A DNA stretch of 64,000 nt from Actinomadura sp. DC4. Its GTDB lineage: Bacteria; Actinomycetota; Actinomycetes; Streptosporangiales; Streptosporangiaceae. Shown here piece by piece: positions 11,359 to 19,359 of this stretch. The notes beneath the pieces are model-generated. The model was not told the origin of the DNA and ran no database searches. It worked only from the letters and a program-made list of their open reading frames with translations. The position numbers and the translations under genes were made by a program. Positions within the stretch are counted from its first letter, which is position 1, and each line of letters begins with the position of its first letter. The stretch is from contig NZ_JAUEQY010000015.1 in the NCBI RefSeq assembly GCF_030406325.1, positions 1-64,000 on the forward strand, read 5' to 3'.

Positions 11359-12654
11359 TCAGCGGCGGTACCGGGCCGCCAGCCGCTCCAGCTCCGGCAC
11401 CAGTTCGCCGGGGCTCGGCTGGCCGAGGATCTCCTGCCGCACCCGCTGGGCGCCGGCCTGGAAGGCGGGGTCCTCCAGCAGCCGTACGACGCCGTCGCGG
11501 ATCTTCGCGGCCGTCACCTCGGCCGGCGGGATCGCCAGTCCCGCCTGGAACTCGTCCAGGTGCTCGCTCTTCAGGTGCGCGTCGGGGGCGATGCTGATCA
11601 CGAGCTGCGGCACCCCGTGCAGCAGCGAGATGTTGAACCCTCCTGGGCTGCCCTGGTGGATCACCACCGAGCACGACGGAACGATGCACTGGAGCGGGAC
11701 GAAGTTGACGACCCGGGTGTTTCCGGGAATGCGTGACAGCTGGTCGCGCAGCTCGTCCTGCAGGGTCACCACCAGCTCGATGTCGAGGTCGGCCATCGCG
11801 TCGAGCGTCTTCTGGATCCGCTCGATCGACATGACCTGCTGGTGGCTCCAGTCCCGCCCGGACAGCCCGAACGTCATGAGGACCCGCGGCACGGCCGGGG
11901 TGCTCCACAGCCATTCGGGCATCACGGCCGGTCCGTTGTAGGGGACGTAGCGCATGAAGAGGTAGTGCAGGGCGGTGTCGACGCGGAAGGAGGGCGGCAA
12001 TTGGTCGATCGTGAAGTGGCCGTTGAACAGGTCCTCGGAGAACTCCAGCTCATACTTCTCCGTCCACCCGGTCACCCACTCCCGCAGGGGGTCCCGGCGG
12101 TCGCCGGGCGGCTGCAGGTCCCTCAGCCGCACGAACTCGGCCCGCATCGTGGCGTCGGTGTCGTGGGAGTACAGCACCCGCCCATGGGCCGCCCCCGTCG
12201 CCGCGGCGGCGATCGAACCGGCGTAGCTGGCCGCGTCCCAGAGGACCAGATCGGGCCGCCACCAGCGGCTGAACGCCACGAGGTCATCGATCATCGAGTC
12301 GTTCATGACGCTCGCCCCGGGGACGATCGCCACGTCGTACAGCCGGCTGAGGTTCTCCCAGCCGGACAGGGGCGCCTGGGTCTTGGCCAGGGGAGACTGC
12401 GGCGATCCCGCCTGCTTCAGCCACTGCTCGATGGACCCGTGGTCCCGCTCCTCCATGGCGCGCTGGGTCTTCTCCTTGATCGTCTCGGCCGACCCGACCG
12501 GGACCGCCGTCAGGCCGGTACGGGTGATGGTGTCCACCAGCTCCGGCCCGCTGGCCACGCGTACTTCGTGACCCGCGGCGCACAATGCCCAGGCCAGCGC
12601 CACGCTGTTGAAGAAATGGGTATTACCCGGAAAAGACGTGAACAGTACGCGCAT
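11359..12654 (-). CDS. EryCIII/DesVII-type glycosyltransferase
   Basis: 431-residue GT-B enzyme of the GT1 family that attaches activated deoxysugars to macrolides and polyethers. The N-terminal acceptor domain begins MRVLFTSFPGNTHFFNSVALAWAL, where His occupies the position of the catalytic base, and ends with VLWDAASYAGSIAAAATG. The C-terminal donor domain contains RVLMTFGLSGRD and NFVPLQCIVPSCSVVIHQGSPGG. The last segment replaces the very conserved HHGGAGT nucleotide-sugar motif by HQGSPGG, so diphosphate contacts may differ. Its likely substrates are the dTDP-trideoxysugar made by the neighbouring genes and the polyether aglycone. Several enzymes of this subfamily need a P450-like helper that lacks the heme Cys. 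No such helper is in the window, because both P450s here keep their Cys. It is transcribed alone, divergent from the sugar methyltransferase. Confidence 0.88.
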   Translation of the reverse strand: MRVLFTSFPGNTHFFNSVALAWALCAAGHEVRVASGPELVDTITRTGLTAVPVGSAETIKEKTQRAMEERDHGSIEQWLKQAGSPQSPLAKTQAPLSGWENLSRLYDVAIVPGASVMNDSMIDDLVAFSRWWRPDLVLWDAASYAGSIAAAATGAAHGRVLYSHDTDATMRAEFVRLRDLQPPGDRRDPLREWVTGWTEKYELEFSEDLFNGHFTIDQLPPSFRVDTALHYLFMRYVPYNGPAVMPEWLWSTPAVPRVLMTFGLSGRDWSHQQVMSIERIQKTLDAMADLDIELVVTLQDELRDQLSRIPGNTRVVNFVPLQCIVPSCSVVIHQGSPGGFNISLLHGVPQLVISIAPDAHLKSEHLDEFQAGLAIPPAEVTAAKIRDGVVRLLEDPAFQAGAQRVRQEILGQPSPGELVPELERLAARYRR

Positions 12655-12733
12655 ATCGATAAGTCTAGGACGGCTTCTCGGCCGACCGTACCCCTGTTCT
12701 CGGTGCCGGATTCAGGGGCACCCCGTCCACTGG

Positions 12734-12751
12734 ATTTAGCTTTTCTTTAGC
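12734..12751 (+). promoter_or_regulatory. SARP-like box upstream of the deoxysugar (+) operon
   Basis: Direct heptamers ATTTAGC (12734-12740) and CTTTAGC (12745-12751) separated by TTTT, an 11-bp period. The box is 73 nt before the preferred methyltransferase start. An A+T-rich patch here stands out from the surrounding sequence. Confidence 0.5.
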
Positions 12752-12824
12752 CCCGTCACGGATGCTGCAAGCGTCAGCAGATACGTGGATGGCGTCGGTC
12801 GTGATCCGGGCGAAGAGGGATGAG

Positions 12825-13733
12825 ATGGCTCGCAATCTTCAAGCCAGTCCGCAGTGGGAGCGAATCCAGCAGCACTGGGTCACCGAGGATTCGGCAGTTG
12901 ATCTGACGAGTTTCAAGTCCGACAACCGGAACTACAACATCGCGCTCTGGAGCCCCGAGGCGAATGGGGTGCGGTATCTCAAGACGTTCGTCTACAACCT
13001 GGCGATCGGGCTCGGCGAGGCGGACTGGAAGCGGCTGCGCAACATCCGCAACCGCGACATCGGCGAACCGCTCACCGTACGCGTGGACGGTGAGCCGGTG
13101 TGCCTGGACTACCTGCAGGCCGTCCAGGAGCTCGGCTTCATCGAGCGCCAGGTCGGGCTGGGCGGGGCCCGGGTGCTGGAGATCGGCGCCGGGTACGGGC
13201 GTACCTGCCATGCGATGCTGGCCAACCACGACGCCGCCGAGTACTGGATCGTCGACCTGGCCAACACCCTCACGCTCAGCCGGGCCTACCTCCGCGAGGT
13301 GCTGGACGAGGCCGACTACGCCAAGGTGCGGTTCGTCGACGTCCGGGACATCGACCAGGTGCTCGAGGCGCCGCGCTTCGACCTGTGCGTCAACATCCAC
13401 TCGTTCACCGAGATGACCCCCGAGACGGTCCAGGACTACCTGGAGCTGATCGACGAGAAGTGCGCCGCGTTCTACGTCAAGAACCCGGTCGGCAAGTTCC
13501 TGGACCGCAAGCTGGACGGCCACTTCAAGGGCCGCGAGGCGGTCGAGGAGGCGCTCAGCACCGGGCCGCTGCGCAAGGTGCTGGACATCTTCGACGACCA
13601 GGCGGTGGCGGCGGCGGTGCCGGACTACATCGCCGCGTACCGGCCGGGCGATGCCTGGGAGTGCGTCGCGGACGCCCGGGGCGTGCCGTGGAGCTACTTC
13701 TGGCAGGCCCTGTACAAGAACGGCGACGCGTGA
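12825..13733 (+). CDS. Sugar O-methyltransferase of the NanM family
   Basis: 302 residues from ATG 12825, preceded by AAGAGGGATGAG. An upstream ATG at 12762 gives a longer frame but lies only 10 nt beyond the SARP-like box, so it is less likely. The N-terminal part (NRNYNIALWSPEANGVRYLK) and the SAM motif I (GARVLEIGAGYGRTCHAML) match, from memory, the putative sugar O-methyltransferase family typified by NanM of the nanchangmycin pathway, where the 4-OH of a trideoxysugar is methylated. An acidic residue ends strand 2 (YWIVDLANTL). It is the first gene of a four-gene overlapping operon; its TGA overlaps the GTG of the ketoreductase. A 4-O-methyl group on the trideoxyhexose is the simplest prediction. 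Confidence 0.83.
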   Translation: MARNLQASPQWERIQQHWVTEDSAVDLTSFKSDNRNYNIALWSPEANGVRYLKTFVYNLAIGLGEADWKRLRNIRNRDIGEPLTVRVDGEPVCLDYLQAVQELGFIERQVGLGGARVLEIGAGYGRTCHAMLANHDAAEYWIVDLANTLTLSRAYLREVLDEADYAKVRFVDVRDIDQVLEAPRFDLCVNIHSFTEMTPETVQDYLELIDEKCAAFYVKNPVGKFLDRKLDGHFKGREAVEEALSTGPLRKVLDIFDDQAVAAAVPDYIAAYRPGDAWECVADARGVPWSYFWQALYKNGDA

Positions 13734-14716
13734 CGCCGACGGCGTCTCGTTCGGTCGTGGTGCTGGGCGCCTCGGGTTTCCTGGGACGTCACGTCTGCGC
13801 CGCGTTCGCGGCCGCCGGGGCACGGGTCTCGCCCGTGTCGCGGAAGGCGCGGGACGGCGTGGCCCTCGACCTCGTGCGGGCCGGGCGGCCCGAGCTCAGG
13901 CGGCTGTGCGCCGGGGCGGACGCCGTGGTGAACGCGGCCGGGGCGGTCTGGGGCGGCACCGGCCAGGAGATGGCCGAGCTGAACGCCGAGCTGGTCCGCA
14001 GGCTCACCGAGGTCCTGGCCGAACTGCCGGAGCGGCCGCGGTTCGTCAACCTGGGCAGCGCCTATGAGTACGGGCCGGTTCCGGCGGGCGTGTCGATCGA
14101 CGAGGACTGGCCGCCGGCGCCGGCGACCGCGTACGGGCGCACGAAACTCCAGGGCACGCAGGCGGTCGTACGGGCCGCCGATGAGCACGGCGTGGACGGC
14201 GTGGCGCTGCGGGTCTCCGTGGCGTGCGGGCCCGGCACGCCGAAGGTCAGCCTTCCGGGGATCGTGGCCGGGCACCTGGCCGCGGGGGACGACGAACTCC
14301 GGCTCGCCCCGCTGCGAGCCCATCGCGACCTGGTGGACGTACGTGACGTCGCCGACGCGGTGCTGGCCGCCGCGGACGCCCCTCGCGGCGCGGTCGCCGG
14401 AGCTGTGATCAACATCGGCGGCGGTGCGGCCGTGCCCGTCCGCGACCTGGTCGAGCTGATGATCTCGCTGAGCGGCCGCCCGGTCCGGATCGTGGAGGAG
14501 GCGGTCGCACGGGACACGCGCTCGGACGCGCAGTGGCAGCGACTGGACATCGGCCGGGCACGCCGGACGCTGGGCTGGACGCCGCGCCGCACCCTGGCGG
14601 AGTCGATGCGCGACCTCCTCACGGCCGTGGGGGTGCCGGTCGTACGACCTGTGCCGGCGGTGCAGCCGGCCGAAGGGACCGAAGATGAGCCAACGGCTCG
14701 AGCACATCCTCGATGA
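13730..14716 (+). CDS. NDP-4-keto-6-deoxyhexose 4-ketoreductase (SDR)
   Basis: 328-residue extended short-chain dehydrogenase. The NAD(P) motif is GASGFLG at the N-terminus, the serine sits in NLGSAYEYG and the catalytic pair is YGRTK (YxxxK). It should reduce the 4-keto group of the deoxygenated sugar, the last ring step before methylation and transfer. The stereochemistry (amicetose or rhodinose type) cannot be read. The GTG start at 13730 overlaps the previous stop as GTGA, and the 3' end overlaps the next gene by 32 nt, so the operon is tightly coupled. The family also contains epimerases and dehydratases; absence of other epimerase genes nearby and the gene context favour the ketoreductase reading. 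Confidence 0.83.
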   Translation: MTPTASRSVVVLGASGFLGRHVCAAFAAAGARVSPVSRKARDGVALDLVRAGRPELRRLCAGADAVVNAAGAVWGGTGQEMAELNAELVRRLTEVLAELPERPRFVNLGSAYEYGPVPAGVSIDEDWPPAPATAYGRTKLQGTQAVVRAADEHGVDGVALRVSVACGPGTPKVSLPGIVAGHLAAGDDELRLAPLRAHRDLVDVRDVADAVLAAADAPRGAVAGAVINIGGGAAVPVRDLVELMISLSGRPVRIVEEAVARDTRSDAQWQRLDIGRARRTLGWTPRRTLAESMRDLLTAVGVPVVRPVPAVQPAEGTEDEPTARAHPR

Positions 14717-15989
14717 GGTTCGCAAATACCACCAGGACGCCGAGAACGCGCGGGGCTTCGTGCCCGGCGTCACCGAGATCTGGCCCTCCGGGGCCGTGCT
14801 GGACGAAGAGGACCGGGCGGCGCTGGTCGCGGCCGCGCTGGACATGCGGATCGCCGCCGGCGCGCTGTCGCGCCGCTTCGAGCGCGACTTCGCCCGGCGG
14901 CTCGAACAGCGCAAGGCGCACCTGACCAACTCCGGGTCGTCGGCCAACCTGCTGGCGATGTCGGCGCTGACCTCGCCGCTGCTCCAGGACCGGCGGCTGC
15001 GGCCCGGCGACGAGGTGATCACGGTCGCGGCGGGCTTCCCGACCACGGTGAACCCGATCCTGCAGAACGGGCTGGTGCCCGTCTTCGTGGACGTCGAGCT
15101 GCCCACGTACAACACCACCGTGGACCGGGTCGCCCAGGCGATCGGCCCGCGCACCCGGGCCATCATCATGGCGCACACGCTGGGCAACCCCTACGCGGTC
15201 GCCGAGATCGCCCAGCTCGCCGACGAGCACGAGCTACTGCTGATCGAGGACAACTGCGACGCGGTCGGCTCCACCTACGACGGGCGGCTCACCGGCACGT
15301 TCGGCGACCTGACCACGGTGAGCTTCTATCCGGCGCACCACCTGACGATGGGGGAGGGCGGCTGCGTGCTGACCTCCAACCTCGTGCTGGCCCGGATCGT
15401 GGAGTCGATGCGGGACTGGGGCCGGGACTGCTGGTGCGAGCCGGGGGAGAGCGACACCTGCCACAAGAGGTTCGGCTACCAGATGGGCACGCTGCCGGAC
15501 GGCTACGACCACAAGTACATCTTCTCCCACGTGGGCTACAACCTGAAGTCGACCGACCTCCAGGCCGCGCTGGGCCTGACCCAGCTCGACAAGCTCGACC
15601 GGTTCTGCGCGGCGCGGCGGCACAACTGGCGGAGGCTGCGCGAGGGGCTCGACGGCCTGCCGTGGCTGATCCTGCCGGAGGCGACGCCGCGCAGCGACCC
15701 CAGCTGGTTCGGGTTCGTGCTGACGGTGGAGCCGGGCGCGCCGTTCGGGCGGGCCGCGCTGGTGGACTTCCTGGAGACGCGCAAGATCGGCACCCGGCGC
15801 CTCTTCGCGGGGAACCTGACCCGGCATCCCGCCTACATCGGCCGTGAACACCGGATCTCCGGAGACCTGACCAACAGCGACGTCGTCACCGAACACTCGT
15901 TCTGGGTGGGCGTCTACCCGGGCCTGACCGACGAGATGATCGACTACGTGATCGCCTCCGTGACCGAGTTCGTGGAGGACCACCGGTGA
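14685..15989 (+). CDS. NDP-4-keto-6-deoxyhexose 3-dehydrase (SpnQ/RfbH/E1-like, PMP- and Fe-S-dependent)
   Basis: 434-residue protein of the DegT/DnrJ/EryC1 fold. In place of the PLP-anchoring lysine it has a histidine in SFYPAHHLTMGEGG, the hallmark of the 3-dehydrases (E1, ColD, SpnQ), which use free PMP to remove the 3-OH. A cysteine-rich stretch DCWCEPGESDTCHKRFGY carries ligands expected for the [2Fe-2S] cluster of the E1/SpnQ type. The sugar therefore loses oxygen at C3 as well as C2 and C6, giving a 2,3,6-trideoxyhexose. The electron-supplying reductase is not in the window and may be a housekeeping ferredoxin/flavodoxin system, as reported for SpnQ. AAGGGA lies 7 nt before the ATG. 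The stop overlaps the next GTG as GTGA. Confidence 0.92.
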   Translation: MSQRLEHILDEVRKYHQDAENARGFVPGVTEIWPSGAVLDEEDRAALVAAALDMRIAAGALSRRFERDFARRLEQRKAHLTNSGSSANLLAMSALTSPLLQDRRLRPGDEVITVAAGFPTTVNPILQNGLVPVFVDVELPTYNTTVDRVAQAIGPRTRAIIMAHTLGNPYAVAEIAQLADEHELLLIEDNCDAVGSTYDGRLTGTFGDLTTVSFYPAHHLTMGEGGCVLTSNLVLARIVESMRDWGRDCWCEPGESDTCHKRFGYQMGTLPDGYDHKYIFSHVGYNLKSTDLQAALGLTQLDKLDRFCAARRHNWRRLREGLDGLPWLILPEATPRSDPSWFGFVLTVEPGAPFGRAALVDFLETRKIGTRRLFAGNLTRHPAYIGREHRISGDLTNSDVVTEHSFWVGVYPGLTDEMIDYVIASVTEFVEDHR

Positions 15990-17377
15990 TCGCGCCGCTG
16001 ACCCGGGAGCGCGGCGACGGCGCGCTGCCCGCGCGCATCACCCGGTCGGCCGCCGCCCGGCACGGGGTGTCGGGCGACGTGCACGACTTCCACGCCTGGT
16101 TCGCCGGGCGGCGCGCGGCCACACGCTTCGCGGTGGACCGCATCCCGTTCGACGCGCTGGACGGCTGGTCCTTCCAGGAGGGCACCGGCGACCTCGTGCA
16201 CCGCAGCGGCCGGTTCTTCACGGTCGAGGGCCTGCGCGTGGAGGTCGGCGACCCGCGCACGGCCCAGTGGCAGCAGCCCATCATCCGCCAGCCGGAGGTC
16301 GGCATCCTCGGCATCGTGGCCAGGGAGTTCGACGGGGTCCTGCACTTCCTGATGCAGGCGAAGATGGAGCCGGGCAACCCGAACCTGCTCCAGCTCTCCC
16401 CGACCGTGCAGGCGACCCGCAGCAACTACACCGGGGTCCACCGGGGCGCGGCGGTACGCCACCTGGAGCACTTCATCAAGGCGGAGAACGGCCGGGTGCT
16501 GTCGGACGTCCTGCAGTCCGAGCACGGCTCCTGGTTCTACCGAAAGCGCAACCGGAACATGATCGTCGAGGTGTCCGGCGACGTGGCGCCGCACGAGGAC
16601 TTCCGCTGGCTGACCCTCGGCCAGATCTCCGAGCTGATGCGGCACGACAACCTCATCAACATGGACTCACGGTCGGTCCTGGCCGGCCTGTCCGCCGACT
16701 GCACGCCGCGCGCCCTGCACTCCGACACCGACCTGCTGTCCTGGCTCGCCGCGATGCGGTCCGCGCACATCGTCCGTGCCGAGTGCGGCCCGCTGTCCGG
16801 CGTCTCCGGCTGGGTGCGGGGGGCGTCGTCGATCGACCACGAGCACGGGCGGTACTTCCGGGTCGTCGCCGTGGCGGTGCAGGCGGGGAACCGGGAGGTC
16901 GCCCAGTGGACGCAGCCGCTGTTCGAGCCGCTCGGGGAGGGGATCGTGGCGTTCCTGACCCGGGAGATCGAGGGCGTCCCGCATGCGCTCGTACGCGCCT
17001 GCCCGGAGGCCGGCTTCCTGGACACGGTGGAGCTGGGGCCCACCGTCCAGTGCACGCCCGCCAACTACGCGCACCTGCCGGCCGGCGAGCGGCCGGCCTT
17101 CCTCGACGTGGTGACCGCCCCGGATCCGGACCGGGTCCGCTACTCGGCGCTGCATTCGGAGGAGGGCGGCCGGTTCCTCAACGCGGTCAGCCGGTACCTG
17201 GTGGTGGAGGCCGACGAGAGCACGGCGCCGCTGGTGCCGCCGCCCGGCTTCCGCTGGGTGTCGCACGGCCAGCTCGCCGAGATGGCCCGTCACGGCCACT
17301 ACGTGAGCGTGCAGGCGCGTACGCTGCTCGCCTGCCTCAACGCGCTCGCGGCGGACGCCCTGACCGTACGGGCCTGA
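15986..17377 (+). CDS. NDP-4-keto-6-deoxyglucose 2,3-dehydratase (TylX3/SpnO/EryBVI family)
   Basis: 463 residues built from two homologous halves. Each half shows a VEVGDPRTAQWQQPI or VQAGNREVAQWTQPL strand and a VQATRSNYTGVHRG or VQCTPANYAHLP loop, the internal duplication typical of this family. It removes the 2-OH of dTDP-4-keto-6-deoxyglucose to give the unstable 3,4-diketo sugar, which the 3-ketoreductase encoded on the other strand then reduces. The GTG start overlaps the previous stop (GTGA) and GGAGG lies 7 nt upstream. It is the last gene of the plus-strand sugar operon and converges on the 3-ketoreductase gene with only 7 nt between the two stops and no hairpin I can see, so the transcripts probably overlap. 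Confidence 0.92.
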   Translation: MIAPLTRERGDGALPARITRSAAARHGVSGDVHDFHAWFAGRRAATRFAVDRIPFDALDGWSFQEGTGDLVHRSGRFFTVEGLRVEVGDPRTAQWQQPIIRQPEVGILGIVAREFDGVLHFLMQAKMEPGNPNLLQLSPTVQATRSNYTGVHRGAAVRHLEHFIKAENGRVLSDVLQSEHGSWFYRKRNRNMIVEVSGDVAPHEDFRWLTLGQISELMRHDNLINMDSRSVLAGLSADCTPRALHSDTDLLSWLAAMRSAHIVRAECGPLSGVSGWVRGASSIDHEHGRYFRVVAVAVQAGNREVAQWTQPLFEPLGEGIVAFLTREIEGVPHALVRACPEAGFLDTVELGPTVQCTPANYAHLPAGERPAFLDVVTAPDPDRVRYSALHSEEGGRFLNAVSRYLVVEADESTAPLVPPPGFRWVSHGQLAEMARHGHYVSVQARTLLACLNALAADALTVRA

Positions 17378-17384
17378 TCGAACC

Positions 17385-18377
17385 TCAGACCGTGAAGCGC
17401 AGGGCCTTCTCCTCGGCCGCGGCGACCATGCGGGCCTGGTGCAGGCTCGCCTCGGCGTGGGCGTCGACCGCCTCGCCGGTGCGCACCGCGAGCGCGAAGC
17501 CGGCGATGACGTTCGCGAACTGGTCGTCGGCGGGCAGCGTGATCTCCTCGTAGCGGTCCTGCCGCTCGGTCCGTACCACGGGCCGGAACGCCGGGGGCGG
17601 CGTGAACGCCCGGTCGAGCAGGAGGCGGCCACCGCTCCCGGCGAACTCACAGCTCGCGCGGTAGGAGTGCTCCATGCCGAAGTGCAGGTCGGCCGTCGTG
17701 CCCCGGGGAGTGCAGGCGAGAACGCGCCCGGACACCACCGCGCCGGTCGCGCCGTGCAGGCGCAGGACGGCGGCGGTGACGTCGAGGTCGTGGCCGAGAT
17801 AGTGGAGCGCGGCGCGGATCGGGTAGATGCCGATGTCCAGCAGCGCCCCGCCGCCCACGTCCGGCCGGTAGCGGATGTCGTCCTCGGGCAGCGGCGGGAT
17901 GGTGAAGGTGCCGGTGAAGCCGCGCAGCTCGCCGGCGACGCCGTCGGCGAGCATCTTCTGCACGGTGGCGTGCTGGGAGTGGTGGGGGAACGCGACGTTC
18001 TCCATCAGCACCAGGCCGCGTGAGCGCGCGAGCCGCAGCAGCCGCTCGGTGTCGGCGCGGTCGCCGGTGAGCGGCTTCTCGACCAGCACGTGCTTGCCGG
18101 CCGTGAGCGTCCGCTCGACCCATCCGGCGTGCAGCATCGCGGGCAGCGGCACGTACACGGCCTCGATCGCGGAGGAGGCGAGCAGCGCGTCGTAGTCCGG
18201 CTCGGCGGCGCAGCCGAACCGGCCGGCGAACGCGGCGGCCTTCGCCGGGTCCCGGCTGGCGACGGCGACGAGCCGGACGCCCGGGGCGGCGGACAGGGCC
18301 GGCAGCATGCGGCGCTGCGCGATGTCCGCGCAGCCCAGCACGCCGATCGGGACGGGCGCGCCGTCGTCAGACCGCAT
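17385..18377 (-). CDS. NDP-hexose 3-ketoreductase (Gfo/Idh/MocA family, SpnN-like)
   Basis: 330-residue oxidoreductase with an N-terminal NADPH Rossmann motif GVLGCADIAQRRMLPAL, the EKP motif (KHVLVEKPLTGD) and the conserved DIGIYPI segment of the substrate domain. Homologues such as SpnN and OleW reduce the 3-keto group left by the 2,3-dehydratase. The gene is third in a minus-strand unit: its ATG overlaps the end of the 4,6-dehydratase gene by 11 nt. Function is assigned with confidence because the partner 2,3-dehydratase lies directly opposite. Confidence 0.9.
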   Translation of the reverse strand: MRSDDGAPVPIGVLGCADIAQRRMLPALSAAPGVRLVAVASRDPAKAAAFAGRFGCAAEPDYDALLASSAIEAVYVPLPAMLHAGWVERTLTAGKHVLVEKPLTGDRADTERLLRLARSRGLVLMENVAFPHHSQHATVQKMLADGVAGELRGFTGTFTIPPLPEDDIRYRPDVGGGALLDIGIYPIRAALHYLGHDLDVTAAVLRLHGATGAVVSGRVLACTPRGTTADLHFGMEHSYRASCEFAGSGGRLLLDRAFTPPPAFRPVVRTERQDRYEEITLPADDQFANVIAGFALAVRTGEAVDAHAEASLHQARMVAAAEEKALRFTV

Positions 18378-19359
18378 GTTCGACGCTCGCTTCGGGCTCG
18401 CGGTGCTTCAGCGGCTCCCACCAGTCGCGGTTCCGCCGGTACCACTCCACGGTATCGGCGAGGCCGCGCTCGACGTCGTGCCGCGGCCGGTAGCCGAGCT
18501 CGGTCTGGGCCTTGTCGTCCTGGATCGAGTAGCGCCGGTCGTGGCCCTTGCGGTCGGGAACGTGGCGGACCCGGCTCCAGTCGCCGCCGCAGGCCGCCAG
18601 CAGTAGCTCGGTGAGCCGGCGGTTGCTCAGCTCGGTGCCGCCGCTGATGTTGTAGATCTCGCCGGGCCGCCCGGCCACGCGCACCAGGTCCACCGCGCGG
18701 CAGTGGTCCTCGACGTGCAGCCAGTCGCGGCGGTTCAGGCCGTCGCCGTACAGCGGGACGTCGTGACCGTCGAGCAGGTTGGTGATGAACAGCGGGATGA
18801 TCTTCTCGGGGAACTGGCGCGGGCCGTAGTTGTTGGTGCACCGGGTGACCCGGACGTCCAGGCCGTGGGTGCGGTGGTAGGCGAGGGCGACCATGTCCGA
18901 GGCGGCCTTGGAGGCCGCGTACGGCGAGGTGGGGTCCAGCGGGTCGCTCTCGGCCCGCGACCCGGTCTCGACCGAGCCGTAGACCTCATCGGTCGAGACG
19001 TGCACGAAGGTCTCCACCTCGTGCCGCAGGGCCGCGTCCAGCAGGGTCTGTGTGCCCAGCACGTTGGTGCTCACGAACTCCTTGGCTGCGGCGATCGAGC
19101 GGTCCACGTGGGACTCGGCCGCGAAGTGCACGACCTGGTCCGCCTCGGCCATGAGCTCGCCGACCAGGCGTGCGTCGCGCACGTCGCCGTAGACGAACCG
19201 CAGCCGCGGCTCGGTGAGGTCGAGGTTGTCGACGGTCCCGGCGTAGGTCAGCCGGTCCAGGACCGTCACCCGTGAGATGCCGGCCGCGTCGGGCCCCAGG
19301 AGCGTGCGCACGTAGGTGGAGCCGATGAAACCGGCGGCGCCGGTCACGAGGATGTTCAT
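18367..19359 (-). CDS. rmlB: dTDP-glucose 4,6-dehydratase
   Basis: 330-residue extended SDR. It has the NAD motif GAAGFIGSTYVR, the STDEVYGSV segment that carries the active-site Asp-Glu pair next to the conserved Thr, and the catalytic YAASK. It converts dTDP-glucose to dTDP-4-keto-6-deoxyglucose, the branch point for all deoxysugars in the pathway. Its ATG directly abuts the stop codon of rmlA. Cluster copies in other actinomycetes carry pathway-specific names; I use the general symbol for the reaction. Confidence 0.95.
   Translation of the reverse strand: MNILVTGAAGFIGSTYVRTLLGPDAAGISRVTVLDRLTYAGTVDNLDLTEPRLRFVYGDVRDARLVGELMAEADQVVHFAAESHVDRSIAAAKEFVSTNVLGTQTLLDAALRHEVETFVHVSTDEVYGSVETGSRAESDPLDPTSPYAASKAASDMVALAYHRTHGLDVRVTRCTNNYGPRQFPEKIIPLFITNLLDGHDVPLYGDGLNRRDWLHVEDHCRAVDLVRVAGRPGEIYNISGGTELSNRRLTELLLAACGGDWSRVRHVPDRKGHDRRYSIQDDKAQTELGYRPRHDVERGLADTVEWYRRNRDWWEPLKHREPEASVEHAV

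Noticed and set aside
13100-14716. Long frame suggesting a larger protein ahead of the 4-ketoreductase
   Set aside because: Its first 210 codons overlap the NanM-like methyltransferase in another frame; the real start is GTG 13730, which overlaps the methyltransferase stop.
14685-15989. Sugar aminotransferase (PLP-Lys DegT/EryC1 type)
   Set aside because: The lysine position is His (YPAHHLTMGEGG) and Fe-S cysteines are present, which marks a 3-dehydrase and not an aminotransferase.
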